A stretch of 64,000 nucleotides of DNA from assembly GCF_902506555.1 (NCBI RefSeq), contig NZ_LR732707.1:272001-336000 (forward strand), written 5' to 3'. Source of the stretch: Sphingorhabdus sp. 109 (GTDB taxonomy: Bacteria > Pseudomonadota > Alphaproteobacteria > Sphingomonadales > Sphingomonadaceae). Below the pieces are notes generated by a model. The model was given only the letters and a program-made list of their open reading frames with translations, searched no databases and was not told where the DNA came from. Shown here piece after piece: positions 1 to 8,329 of this stretch. Both the position numbers and the translations under genes were made by a program. Position 1 is the stretch's first letter; every line of letters begins with the position of its first letter.

Positions 1-2
1 GC

Positions 3-86
3 AAGCCGACCGACAAGGTGATCGAGGAATATTCGGATATCTACGGGTTTCTGGCGCACGCGACCGGATTGCATCTCGATAAATAG
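3..86 (+). CDS. C-terminal end of an unidentified gene (5' truncated by window)
   Basis: An open frame enters from the left edge and ends at TAG 84-86, encoding about 27 residues that finish in LAHATGLHLDK. The codon use looks like that of the neighbours. The fragment is too short to assign to a family. It is followed by about 130 bp before the next gene. Confidence 0.5.
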   Translation, partial: KPTDKVIEEYSDIYGFLAHATGLHLDK

Positions 87-217
87 TCGTTCATAAAAAT
101 ACCACTTTATATGAACAAAGCCTGTCAGGCCAGTTCAGCCTTCACTCAAGCCGAATCTCCTAAAAGGGCTTTGCAAGCTCGGGAAAAGGTTTCGGGCAGT
201 GAGAAAGGAAAGTGGAC

Positions 218-718
218 ATGAACAAGTTGAACAAGGCTCTTGTCGGAACCGCTGCTGCTGCTGCAATGGCCGTTTCTGCTACCCCCGCAATGGCCAAGGA
301 TAACGGAAATGGCGGACCGAGTGCCGGTGAAGTCATCGCCGGTGTCGCGATCATCGGCGCGATCGCCGCGATTGCGAGTTCGAGCAGCAAGGATCGGTAC
401 TATCGTGATACGGATTATCGCGGCGACCGATATGCCAATAACCGCTATCGCCAGATCAACCAGCGCCAGGCCGTAAACCGCTGCGTCCGTGCCGCCGAAA
501 ATGGCGCGACCTATCGGGGCCGTGCATCGGTAACCGATATTCGCGATGTCGACCGGACCCGCAATGGCTATCGCGTCAAGGGCAAGATCCTGGTCGAGCA
601 GAATCGCGGTCGCTATAACCGGAACGGCTATTCCGATAGCGGGAAGTTTACGTGTTATGTCGAAGGCAACCGGGTGAGCGACATTCGATATAGCGGGCTC
701 AAATATGCCCGCCGCTAG
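218..718 (+). CDS. secreted hypothetical protein, Arg/Tyr-rich, paralogue of the next gene
   Basis: A 166-aa protein of unknown function. The first 27 residues are a clear Sec signal peptide ending in an AMA cleavage motif before KDNGNG. A second hydrophobic stretch (GEVIAGVAIIGAIAAIASS, about residues 35-55) could be a membrane-inserting or glycine-zipper-like segment. After it comes an Arg/Asp/Tyr-rich linker and a small C-terminal domain containing two Cys. ATG 218 is preferred over the in-frame GTG at 212 because AAGGA at 205-209 sits 8 nt before the ATG. The gene at 838 has the same architecture, so the two look like a tandem duplication. Such proteins are widespread in sphingomonads but have no assigned role. 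Confidence 0.75.
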   Translation: MNKLNKALVGTAAAAAMAVSATPAMAKDNGNGGPSAGEVIAGVAIIGAIAAIASSSSKDRYYRDTDYRGDRYANNRYRQINQRQAVNRCVRAAENGATYRGRASVTDIRDVDRTRNGYRVKGKILVEQNRGRYNRNGYSDSGKFTCYVEGNRVSDIRYSGLKYARR

Positions 719-837
719 AACCGGTGCGCAAGTCCAGACCGGCAATGATGGTTCAGCCTGGCGACAGGCTGGGCCAACTATGAATGAGGGAACGGCGGAT
801 CTCCATGTGCGGGATTTGCACAAAACGGGGTGACGAC

Positions 838-1455
838 ATGACCAAGATGACCAGAATTTCCGCGATTGCGGCTTCCACTGCATTGATTTTTACCGGATTT
901 GCGCCAGCCATGGCTGCGCCAATGTCTAGCGTTGCGGCTGTTGCCACCCCGCTTGATACCGGTCCGCTCGGCTGGAGTGCCGAAAATGACACGGTAGAAG
1001 GCTGGCGCAGCTATCGTGGTTATCGGGGCTATCGAGGACACCGGCGCCATCGCAGCGGGATTGATGGCGGCGACGTTCTGGCCGGCATATTGGTGATTGG
1101 CGGTATCGCTGCGATCGCCAGCGCAGCCTCTCAGAGCAATCGCGACCGCCGCTATGACGATCGCGATTATCGCGATACCGCCCCGCGCTATGATGACCGC
1201 CGCTCCGACAATCGATATGACAGCAGCACCGGCGATATGGACCAGGCCATCAGCGCCTGTTCCGATGCGGCAGAGCGGCAAGCCGGCCGCGATACGCGCG
1301 TTTCCGAAATTCAGGCGGTGTCGCGTGATGGTGCCGGCTGGCGTGTTGAAGGCACGTTGACCAACAGCAATCAGCGCACCTTTTTATGTGGTGCCAGCCA
1401 AGGGCGCGTCGATTTCGTGCAGCTGGGCAACGGCGACCTGGCCTTTGCGAACTAG
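838..1455 (+). CDS. secreted hypothetical protein, Arg/Tyr/Asp-rich, paralogue of the upstream gene
   Basis: A 205-aa protein with the same plan as the gene at 218: a signal peptide (TALIFTGFAPAMA, cleavage after AMA), an Arg/Tyr-rich patch, the hydrophobic stretch GGDVLAGILVIGGIAAIASA, an RDRRYDDRDYRD-like charged linker, then a C-terminal domain with two Cys (ACSDAAERQ and FLCGAS). ATG 838 is chosen because it puts the signal peptide at the N-terminus; the longer frame from 784 would add 18 residues with no such sense. The Shine-Dalgarno is weak (GGGG about 8 nt upstream). Function unknown; an envelope location is inferred. Confidence 0.7.
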   Translation: MTKMTRISAIAASTALIFTGFAPAMAAPMSSVAAVATPLDTGPLGWSAENDTVEGWRSYRGYRGYRGHRRHRSGIDGGDVLAGILVIGGIAAIASAASQSNRDRRYDDRDYRDTAPRYDDRRSDNRYDSSTGDMDQAISACSDAAERQAGRDTRVSEIQAVSRDGAGWRVEGTLTNSNQRTFLCGASQGRVDFVQLGNGDLAFAN

Positions 1456-1464
1456 CGGCCGATC

Positions 1465-2256
1465 CTAGACAGCAGTCCTGCCAAAATCCTGACGGGTGAC
1501 CGGGTGCGATGCGCTCAGGCCACCGTCGACCGCAATCGCCTGTCCGTTGACATAGGAGGAGCGGTCGGAGGCCAGAAACAGCGCCACTTCTGCCATCTCT
1601 GAAGGCGCCGCGCCACGGCGTAGCGGGTTCAGATAACCGAGCCGGTCTTCCTTGCCCTTTTCGCGTGCCTTGTCATAGATGAACTGGGTCATGCCGGTCT
1701 CGGTGATACCGGGACAAATGGCGTTGCAGCGGACATTGGATGTCGCAAATTGCTGCGAGGCGACTTTTACCAGATTGATGACGCCGGCCTTGGACGCGGA
1801 ATAGGCCGGACCACCGGCGCCCGACCGGATGCCGGCGACGCTGGCGGTGCAGATGATGGAGCCGCCGTGCTTGCTTTCCGCAATCACCTTGCCGGCATAT
1901 TTGCAGGCGAGAAACGGCCCGATCAGATTGACCCGCAAAACTTCCTGCCATTCGGCAACGCTGCTGTCGAAAATGCCTTCAAAGCCGCCACCGATACCGG
2001 CATTGGCAAAGAAGACATGCAGATCGCCAAAGCGCTGTTCAGCGGCTTCCACCAGCATTTCGACATCGCCTTCCGATCCGGCATCGGCCTTGATCGCGAT
2101 GATATTGCCTTCGGATCCCTTGGCGGTGTCTTCCACCGCATCGGTGACATCGCTGGCGATGACCTTGGCACCATGTTCGGCAAAGAGCAAAGCCGCGGCA
2201 CGGCCAATTCCGCTTCCGGCACCGGTAATGATGGCGACTTTGTCCTTGAGATCCAT
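1465..2256 (-). CDS. SDR family NAD(P)-dependent oxidoreductase
   Basis: A 263-aa classical short-chain dehydrogenase/reductase. It has the dinucleotide motif TGAGSGIG (residues about 11-18), the NAG motif (NAGIG), the catalytic Ser region (ICTASVAG), YSASK as the YxxxK catalytic pair, and a PG motif followed by the usual C-terminal DGG. Its likely chemistry is interconversion of a hydroxyl and a keto group on a small or CoA-linked substrate. It is the last gene of a minus-strand operon: it starts 1 nt after the stop of the kinase gene, and its RBS (AGGAG, 6-nt spacing) lies inside that gene's end. The neighbours are a kinase, an alcohol dehydrogenase and an acyl-CoA dehydrogenase, so a beta-oxidation-type 3-hydroxyacyl step is plausible. 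The substrate cannot be read from sequence. Confidence 0.85.
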   Translation of the reverse strand: MDLKDKVAIITGAGSGIGRAAALLFAEHGAKVIASDVTDAVEDTAKGSEGNIIAIKADAGSEGDVEMLVEAAEQRFGDLHVFFANAGIGGGFEGIFDSSVAEWQEVLRVNLIGPFLACKYAGKVIAESKHGGSIICTASVAGIRSGAGGPAYSASKAGVINLVKVASQQFATSNVRCNAICPGITETGMTQFIYDKAREKGKEDRLGYLNPLRRGAAPSEMAEVALFLASDRSSYVNGQAIAVDGGLSASHPVTRQDFGRTAV

Positions 2257-2257
2257 T

Positions 2258-3319
2258 TCAGGCTCCTGCTCTTTGTGCGACTGCCCACCCTGCTTGTGCC
2301 AATGGCGTTACGCGGTCCGACATTTCGGCGGCTGTGGCACTATTTGCGGTGCCATCGACAACACGCTTCTGTATGCCCTGCAGAATAGCAGCAATCCGGA
2401 AGAGATTATAGGCCAGATACCAGTCCATCGGTGGTAGCTCCGCCATGCCCGATTTTTCGCAATAGCGGGCAATGGCTTCTTCACGAGAGGGAATGCCCAA
2501 GGCGTCCAGATCGACGCCCTTGATGCCGCTGCGGCCTTCGGGTTCCATTTCATAGGCCATCAGCCAGTAAGCAAAATCGGCAATCGGGTCGCCGAGGGTC
2601 GAAAGCTCCCAGTCGAGAACGGCGATCACCTTGGGTTCGTCATGGGCGAAAATCATATTGTCGAGCCGGTAGTCACCGTGGACAATCGCGAAACCTTTTT
2701 GTTCCGGAATGGTTTTGGTCAGCCATTCGATCAGCTTGTCCATCTCGGGAATTTCCTGCAGCTCGGACAGGCGATATTGCTGGGTCCAGCGCGAAATCTG
2801 CCGCTCGCAATAATTGCCGGGCTTGCCGTGCTTTTCCAGGCCCAGTTCAGCCGGGTCATAGCTGTGCAGCATGGCCAGCGTGTCGATCATCTCGTGATAG
2901 ATGGCCTTGCGCTCGGCGGGATCGCTGTCGGGCAGGGTGCCGTCCCAGAGTGTCCGGCCATCGGCCATGCCCATGATATAGAACATCGTACCAATGACGC
3001 TGTCGTCATCGCACAGGCCATAAGGCTTGGCGACCGGGAAGCCGGCCGGATAGAGACCCGCGATGACCCGGAATTCACGATCCACGGCGTGCGCCGAGGG
3101 CAGGAGCTTGCCGAACGGCTTCTTGCGCAGCACATAGGATGTCGTCGGCGTGTCGATCTTGTAGGTCGGGTTGGATTGTCCGCCCTTGAACTTGGTCAGG
3201 GTCAGCGGACCGGCGAAACCTTCCACATTGGCTTCCATCCAGCGGGCGAGGCTTGCTTCGTCCAGCTTGTCTTTCTCGGGCACTTCCATCGTGCCGGTCA
3301 TATCGTCCTGTGGATTCAT
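2258..3319 (-). CDS. APH/choline-kinase-fold phosphotransferase of the ACAD10/LvaA type
   Basis: A 353-aa kinase-fold protein. Visible motifs are the nucleotide loop GGQSNPTY (about 46-53), a candidate ATP-anchoring Lys in VLRKKP, the Brenner-type catalytic loop HGDYRLDN (214-221) and the Mg-binding LDWE (235-238). Family knowledge: this clade accompanies acyl-CoA dehydrogenases. It corresponds to the N-terminal kinase half of ACAD10/ACAD11 and to LvaA of Pseudomonas, which phosphorylates 4-hydroxyacyl-CoA. Here the kinase is a separate gene and an ACAD11-like dehydrogenase lies two genes upstream in the same operon. ATG 3319 is chosen; the frame to 3367 would overlap the upstream dehydrogenase gene, and AAGGAAT lies about 11 nt before 3319. 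The acyl substrate is inference. Confidence 0.85.
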   Translation of the reverse strand: MNPQDDMTGTMEVPEKDKLDEASLARWMEANVEGFAGPLTLTKFKGGQSNPTYKIDTPTTSYVLRKKPFGKLLPSAHAVDREFRVIAGLYPAGFPVAKPYGLCDDDSVIGTMFYIMGMADGRTLWDGTLPDSDPAERKAIYHEMIDTLAMLHSYDPAELGLEKHGKPGNYCERQISRWTQQYRLSELQEIPEMDKLIEWLTKTIPEQKGFAIVHGDYRLDNMIFAHDEPKVIAVLDWELSTLGDPIADFAYWLMAYEMEPEGRSGIKGVDLDALGIPSREEAIARYCEKSGMAELPPMDWYLAYNLFRIAAILQGIQKRVVDGTANSATAAEMSDRVTPLAQAGWAVAQRAGA

Positions 3320-3335
3320 CGAAGTTTCTATTCCT

Positions 3336-4421
3336 TTAGTTAAACGTGATGACAGACCGCGCCGCATCGCCTTTTTTCATTTTTTCAAAACCATCGTTGA
3401 TCTGCTCTAGCGGAATGGTTTCCGCGACAATGCTATCCAAATCGAGCATCCCGCGCAGGTAGAAATCCACCAGCCGAGGGATATCGATCGGGAAGCGATT
3501 CTCGCCCATCAGCACGCCCTGCAGTTTCTTGCCGGACAGCAAATCCATCGCGCTCAGCCCCACTTTGTGATCGAGCGGCATCATGCCGAGGATCGTTGCG
3601 GTGCCGCCGCGTTTCAGCGATCCGACCGCGAGATCGCCGGAGGCCGGACGGCCTACAGCTTCGATGGCATGGTCGACGCCGCCCTTGGTCATTTCGACGA
3701 TCTGCCCGGCGGCATCGTCGGCCATGGCGTCAACCACATCGGTCGCGCCCAGCTTGATCGCCAGATCGCGTTTTTCCTTGATCGGATCGGCGGCGATAAT
3801 CCGACCTGCGCCAGCTATTTTTGCCGCGTTGATAGTGGCTAGGCCGACCCCGCCGCAACCGACGACGGCAACGGTTTCGCCTGGTGTCAGCTTGCATGAA
3901 TTGAAGATCGTCCCCGCTCCGGTCGTCACTGCACAGCCGATCACGGCAGCACGGTCCAGCGGCATGTCCGGATCAATCCGAACGCAGGCATGTTCGTGGA
4001 TCAGCATCTGTTCGGCAAAAGCCGACAGGTTGAGCATCTGGCCCACGGCCGATCCATCTGGCCGGGTGATCCGCGGCGCTTCACCTTCGCCGCGCCTTGT
4101 ATCTGCGCCGAGGCACAAGGACATCCGGCCGGACACGCAAAATTCGCAATGTCCGCAATAAGCCGAAAGGCAGGATATCACCGCATCGCCGACGGCCACG
4201 GTACGCACCTCGCTACCGACAGCCTCGACAATGCCCGCCGCCTCGTGTCCCGGAATGGCGGGCAGGGGGTGTGGATAGGCGCCTTCGATAAAATGCAGAT
4301 CCGAATGGCAAAGCCCGCAGGCCGCCGTCCGGATCAGCACTTCGTGCGGTCCCGGTTTGGAAATGACCACATCTTCAATTTCAAGCGGTTTCCCCGCTTC
4401 GACCAGAACAGCGGCTTTCAT
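3336..4421 (-). CDS. zinc-dependent alcohol dehydrogenase (MDR family)
   Basis: A 361-aa medium-chain alcohol dehydrogenase. Catalytic zinc ligands are seen in CGLCHSD and GHEAAG. The four-Cys structural zinc loop is present (YCGHCEFCVSGRMSLC). The Rossmann motif is VVGCGGVGLATI. It oxidises an alcohol, or reduces an aldehyde, with NAD(H). Two adjacent ATGs occur at 4424 and 4421; AGGAG sits 6 nt before 4421, which is therefore preferred. That RBS overlaps the stop codon of the upstream acyl-CoA dehydrogenase, so translation is probably coupled. The gene is related to but clearly distinct from the class III enzyme at 20192. Substrate unknown; its place in the operon suggests a hydroxy- or aldehyde intermediate of the same catabolic route. 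Confidence 0.9.
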   Translation of the reverse strand: MKAAVLVEAGKPLEIEDVVISKPGPHEVLIRTAACGLCHSDLHFIEGAYPHPLPAIPGHEAAGIVEAVGSEVRTVAVGDAVISCLSAYCGHCEFCVSGRMSLCLGADTRRGEGEAPRITRPDGSAVGQMLNLSAFAEQMLIHEHACVRIDPDMPLDRAAVIGCAVTTGAGTIFNSCKLTPGETVAVVGCGGVGLATINAAKIAGAGRIIAADPIKEKRDLAIKLGATDVVDAMADDAAGQIVEMTKGGVDHAIEAVGRPASGDLAVGSLKRGGTATILGMMPLDHKVGLSAMDLLSGKKLQGVLMGENRFPIDIPRLVDFYLRGMLDLDSIVAETIPLEQINDGFEKMKKGDAARSVITFN

Positions 4422-4430
4422 CATAATCTC

Positions 4431-5732
4431 CTAGCGGGTGACGGCGAGATCACCGGATGAAAAATCTTCCTTCATCTTGCTGCCATCGGCGGATTCGGCA
4501 TATTTGCCATATTCCATCTTGGCGATCGTGCGATTGTGCACTTCGTCTGGTCCGTCGGCAAGGCGCAGGGTCCGCTGATGGGCATAGGCCTGAGCAAGAC
4601 CAAAGTCGGTGGTGACACCGCCGCCGCCATGCGCCTGGATTGCGTCATCGATGATCTTCAGCGCCATGGTAGGTGCCTGAACCTTGATCATCGCGATTTC
4701 GGCCTTGGCATATTTGTTGCCGACCTTGTCCATCATGTCCGCCGCTTTCAGGCAGAGCAGGCGGCTCATGTCGATGTCGATACGGGCGCGGGCGACGCGT
4801 TCATCCCAGACACTATGTTCGGAGATGCGCTTGCCAAAGGCCACACGCGATTGCAGCCGCTTGACCATTTTTTCAAGCGCTTCTTCGGCCACGCCGATGG
4901 TGCGCATGCAGTGATGGATGCGACCAGGCCCGAGGCGACCCTGGGCAATTTCAAAGCCGCGGCCTTCGCCGAGAATGATGTTTGATGCCGGAACGCGGAC
5001 ATCCTTCATCTCGACTTCCATATGACCGTGCGGGGCATCGTCATAACCGAACACGGGCAGATGGCGGATGATGTTCACACCCGGTGCGTCGGTCGGCATG
5101 AGAATCTGCGACTGCTGTGTGTATCGGCTGCCCTCGAACGAGGTCTTGCCCATGACGATGGCGATTTTGCAGCGCGGATCGCCGAGGCCCGAAGACCACC
5201 ATTTGCGGCCGTTGATCACATATTCATCGCCATCGCGGACAATCGCGGTTTCGATATTGGTCGCGTCGGATGATGCCACGGCTGGCTCGGTCATCAGGAA
5301 CGCCGAGCGGATTTCGCCGTTCATCAGCGGGCGGAGATATTGTTCTTTCTGCTCCAGCGTGCCGTAGCGGTGGAACACTTCCATATTGCCGGTGTCGGGA
5401 GCCGAGCAGTTGAACACTTCGGAGGCAAAACCGACGCGGCCCATTTCTTCGGCGCAGAGCGCATATTCGAGATTGGTGAGACCGGGGCCTTCGAATTCGA
5501 AGACGTCGTCAATATGGGTCAGATTGGGATTGGCTGGCGGCATGAACAGGTTCCAGATGCCGGCTTCCTTGGCCTTTTTCTTCTCTTCCTCGATCACCTG
5601 CAGAACCTTCCAGCGCTCGCCGGTCGATTCTTCCTCGTGATAGTCGGCCATGCGGGGACGAAGGTGAGTCTCGATATGGTCGCGGACCCGGTTGCGCCAA
5701 TATTCCTGCTTTTCTGTGAGATCGAAATCCAT
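4431..5732 (-). CDS. acyl-CoA dehydrogenase, ACAD11/LvaC-like
   Basis: A 433-aa FAD-dependent acyl-CoA dehydrogenase with the N-terminal helical, middle beta ([22 protein letters not shown]) and C-terminal helical domains. It is longer than the usual 380-400 aa, and the C-terminal [10 protein letters not shown] and [14 protein letters not shown] segments resemble the ACAD10/11 group. In that group, and in bacterial LvaC, the dehydrogenase works together with a kinase on 4-hydroxyacyl-CoA; the kinase here is the gene at 2258. Start: ATG 5732 with AAGGA about 7 nt upstream, rather than the in-frame TTG at 5738. The gene is followed 9 bp later by the alcohol dehydrogenase. Confidence 0.9.
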   Translation of the reverse strand: MDFDLTEKQEYWRNRVRDHIETHLRPRMADYHEEESTGERWKVLQVIEEEKKKAKEAGIWNLFMPPANPNLTHIDDVFEFEGPGLTNLEYALCAEEMGRVGFASEVFNCSAPDTGNMEVFHRYGTLEQKEQYLRPLMNGEIRSAFLMTEPAVASSDATNIETAIVRDGDEYVINGRKWWSSGLGDPRCKIAIVMGKTSFEGSRYTQQSQILMPTDAPGVNIIRHLPVFGYDDAPHGHMEVEMKDVRVPASNIILGEGRGFEIAQGRLGPGRIHHCMRTIGVAEEALEKMVKRLQSRVAFGKRISEHSVWDERVARARIDIDMSRLLCLKAADMMDKVGNKYAKAEIAMIKVQAPTMALKIIDDAIQAHGGGGVTTDFGLAQAYAHQRTLRLADGPDEVHNRTIAKMEYGKYAESADGSKMKEDFSSGDLAVTR

Positions 5733-5834
5733 GCCCAAATCCTTTTCTTTTTAACTATGCGATTAACGTATCAGAGGCCGTCTGGCTTTGCCACCGTGAA
5801 AACAACCAGCCGGCGGAGTTTTATTCATGTGGCT

Positions 5835-7265
5835 TCATTTCACCTTCGGCATTGTAGCGGAAAGCTTCGCGATGCGGTCGCTATGGTCCTGCTCACCGAG
5901 CGGGAACAGGGTATAGGCCCATGTGCCGGCCAGACCGATCACGGTCACCATCGCGACGAAGATCAGCGCCAGATTATCGACAATCGCGGGGTCGACCGTG
6001 CCGGGTACCGCCTGTGCAGGCAACTGGATGGAGGAAATGATCAGGCCGGACAGCAAAATGCCCATGCCGCCGACCATTTTCTGCATGAACCACATGCCGG
6101 AGGAGAACAGGCCCTCCGTGCGCTTGCCAACTTCAAAGGCATAAGCGTCGGTAACATCGGCCATCATCGACATGGTCAGGATCATTGCCGAGATGCTGGC
6201 GGCTATGCCGATGACGAGAAAGAAGAACAGCAGCGGAATCAGATTCGGTGAGCCGGGCGCCGGAAACAGATCGATCATCCGCAGCCAGTACGGCGCCGTG
6301 CCCATGATCACTGCAAAAAACGTCAGCAAGGCAGCGCCTTTTGGCTTGCCGGTACGCTTGGAGATTGGAGTGACCAGCAGAAATGCCAATATGACGCCGA
6401 TGAAAAGCACGGCCGAATAGAGGGTCATTTCGGCCGAGCCGAATTCCCAGACATGCGTGAGCAGATACGGCGTCATCGAAAATAGCAGGCCCTGGTTGGT
6501 GAAGGCGAAAACACCGGCAAACATCAGCAACAGAAAGGGTGAAAAGCGATATGTGGCGAGCATTTCGGCGAAGCCTTCGGCCGTCTTCGGCGGGCTGCTC
6601 TCTGCCTTGTAGCGCCCGACGATCCGTTTATGGGTGCTGGCAGAAGACACCAGAACGGCCATGGCCATGATGCAGGCACCGACCATGGCAAATGTCGAAT
6701 AGCCGTCGACGTTGAGCATGCCGACGGGATATGTCTCGCTCGGTACCAGCAATACGCCATAAGCAAAGACCATGATGCCAAGGCCGCTGGCCCAGCCGAA
6801 CAGGGTGCGATAGCGCAGGGTGCTGGTGCGGTCATGATAGTCGCGGCTGAGTTCCGGCAGCAGCGCCAGCGAGGGGACTTCGTAGGCGGACAAGGTGATC
6901 CGGACGAGCATCGCCATGGTCAGCAGATAGAAGAATTGCAGCGTGGCACTGGTCTCCGGCGGGTGCCATAACAACAGCCAGGCAATGGCGATCGGAATGG
7001 CGGCGCCGTAGAGCCAGGGATGACGACGCCCGATCGGGGTTCGGGTCCGGTCGGTCATCTGGCCGATCAGCGGGTCGATAAAGGCATCGACGAACAGGGC
7101 AATGGCAATCGCCAGACTGACGACGTCGGCGCGCATGCCGACGACCTGATTATAATAATAGAGCAGGAAAACGGAGAAACCATTATCCTTGATGCCGTAG
7201 GCGGAGGCACCGAAGCCATAGAGTATCTTGGTTCGGAGCGGCAGCTCGTCGGAGGTTTCGATCAA
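5835..7265 (-). CDS. MFS transporter, GPH (glycoside-pentoside-hexuronide:cation symporter) type
   Basis: A 476-aa inner-membrane carrier with about 12 hydrophobic segments. The N-terminal GFGASAYGIKDNG and the DPLIGQMTDRTRTPIGRRHPW loop are the signature of the GPH/MFS_2 family. Members import sugars, glycosides or other organic solutes with a cation. In a fatty-acid-type operon the cargo may be the catabolic substrate itself, but that is inference. The start codon is TTG 7265: it overlaps the stop of the upstream SDR in the sequence TTGA, and GGAG lies 8 nt before it. The gene is therefore translationally coupled. Confidence 0.85.
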   Translation of the reverse strand: MIETSDELPLRTKILYGFGASAYGIKDNGFSVFLLYYYNQVVGMRADVVSLAIAIALFVDAFIDPLIGQMTDRTRTPIGRRHPWLYGAAIPIAIAWLLLWHPPETSATLQFFYLLTMAMLVRITLSAYEVPSLALLPELSRDYHDRTSTLRYRTLFGWASGLGIMVFAYGVLLVPSETYPVGMLNVDGYSTFAMVGACIMAMAVLVSSASTHKRIVGRYKAESSPPKTAEGFAEMLATYRFSPFLLLMFAGVFAFTNQGLLFSMTPYLLTHVWEFGSAEMTLYSAVLFIGVILAFLLVTPISKRTGKPKGAALLTFFAVIMGTAPYWLRMIDLFPAPGSPNLIPLLFFFLVIGIAASISAMILTMSMMADVTDAYAFEVGKRTEGLFSSGMWFMQKMVGGMGILLSGLIISSIQLPAQAVPGTVDPAIVDNLALIFVAMVTVIGLAGTWAYTLFPLGEQDHSDRIAKLSATMPKVK

Positions 7266-8098
7266 CGCAAATGCTCCGGCAGAATAGCGTCCAGCATGCC
7301 TGGTTTCTCGGGATTCCAGCTGCCTTCGGTGCCGACCAGCATGCCGCCGTCAACCAGTATATGGGTGCCGGTGACAAAACCCGCTGCGTCGGACGCGAGA
7401 TAGGCTGCCGCTTCGGCAATATCGTCGGGCACGCCGGGACGCGCTACCGGTTGCGCACTGGCAGCGGCTTGACCAAGCACCGTGTTTATTGCCTGCGTTT
7501 CTTCCTTGTTGGCCCCGACGGTCGCCGCAAAAATATTGGTCTGGATGAACCCGGGGCAGATTGCGTTTACCCGGATTTTATATTGCGCCAGCTCGGCTGC
7601 CGCAACCTTGGTTAGATGCAATACGCCCGCTTTCGCGGTGGAATAGGCGATCGGGCCGTAACCTGCCTGAAACGAACAGATGGACGCAGTATTGACGATC
7701 GCTCCACCGCCCCGCTCTTTGAGATGGGGTGCGGCGTGGCGAATGCCCATGGCGACCGATTTCAACAACAGCGCCATGGCGAAGTCCCACTCGTCACCGC
7801 TGATTTCGTCTATCGGAGCACGGGGGCCACCGGCGCCGGCATTGTTGAAGACGATATCGATGCCGCCGGTCTCTTCGGCAGCATAATCCATCAAGGCCCG
7901 GATTTCTTCTTCCCGGGTGACATCGCATGTCTTGAAGAAAAAGCCCTCGCCAAGGGACGACATCATTGCGGTGCCTTCCGCTTCGTCAATATCACCCATG
8001 ATGACGGTGGCGCCTTCGCGGAGGAACAGTTCGACGCTGGCGCGCCCTATACCCGACGAACCGCCGGTAATTACGGCGGTCTTGCCCTTGAATCTCAT
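7262..8098 (-). CDS. SDR family oxidoreductase, first gene of the minus operon
   Basis: A 278-aa classical SDR. It shows TGGSSGIG (nucleotide loop), NNAGAGG, NTASICSFQ (catalytic Ser), YSTAK (YxxxK), and a C-terminal VDGG. Two ATGs are possible: 8104 (3 nt after AGGAG) and 8098 (9 nt after it). 8098 gives the family-typical start MRFKGKTAVITGG. It is the first gene of the leftward operon, and a 231-bp regulatory gap separates it from the rightward ACAD operon. A role as hydroxyacyl or steroid/terpenoid-type alcohol dehydrogenase is possible; the substrate is not determinable. Confidence 0.85.
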   Translation of the reverse strand: MRFKGKTAVITGGSSGIGRASVELFLREGATVIMGDIDEAEGTAMMSSLGEGFFFKTCDVTREEEIRALMDYAAEETGGIDIVFNNAGAGGPRAPIDEISGDEWDFAMALLLKSVAMGIRHAAPHLKERGGGAIVNTASICSFQAGYGPIAYSTAKAGVLHLTKVAAAELAQYKIRVNAICPGFIQTNIFAATVGANKEETQAINTVLGQAAASAQPVARPGVPDDIAEAAAYLASDAAGFVTGTHILVDGGMLVGTEGSWNPEKPGMLDAILPEHLR

Positions 8099-8285
8099 CT
8101 TCATCCGCTCCTGTTTTTTCCGGCATTAAAGCTGCGAAGCCCGTCAGCGTCAATCGCCAGTGCCGCCACCCTCCGTTTCCGTTACGGAAATCACGAGGCC
8201 GGATTATTCGTGTCAAATGCTGCGCCGCATTCTCCGATTTTTTTCTCCGTCAGGCGAAGGGAATCATTGAATCGATCTGCGCAAA

Positions 8286-8317
8286 TATGATAGTCCAACT
8301 TTAATTGTTCAATTAAA
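8286..8317. promoter_or_regulatory. 18-bp perfect palindrome and candidate -10 box in the divergent promoter region
   Basis: TTTAATTG-TT-CAATTAAA at 8300-8317 is a perfect 8+2+8 inverted repeat, ending 12 bp before the ATG of the first rightward gene. A TATGAT hexamer at 8286-8291 would be a good -10 box; I see no convincing -35. A repressor bound here would cover the start of transcription. TetR-type regulators commonly use such sites beside ACAD operons, but no regulator gene lies in the cluster. Confidence 0.55.
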
Positions 8318-8329
8318 AGGAAAATCGTG

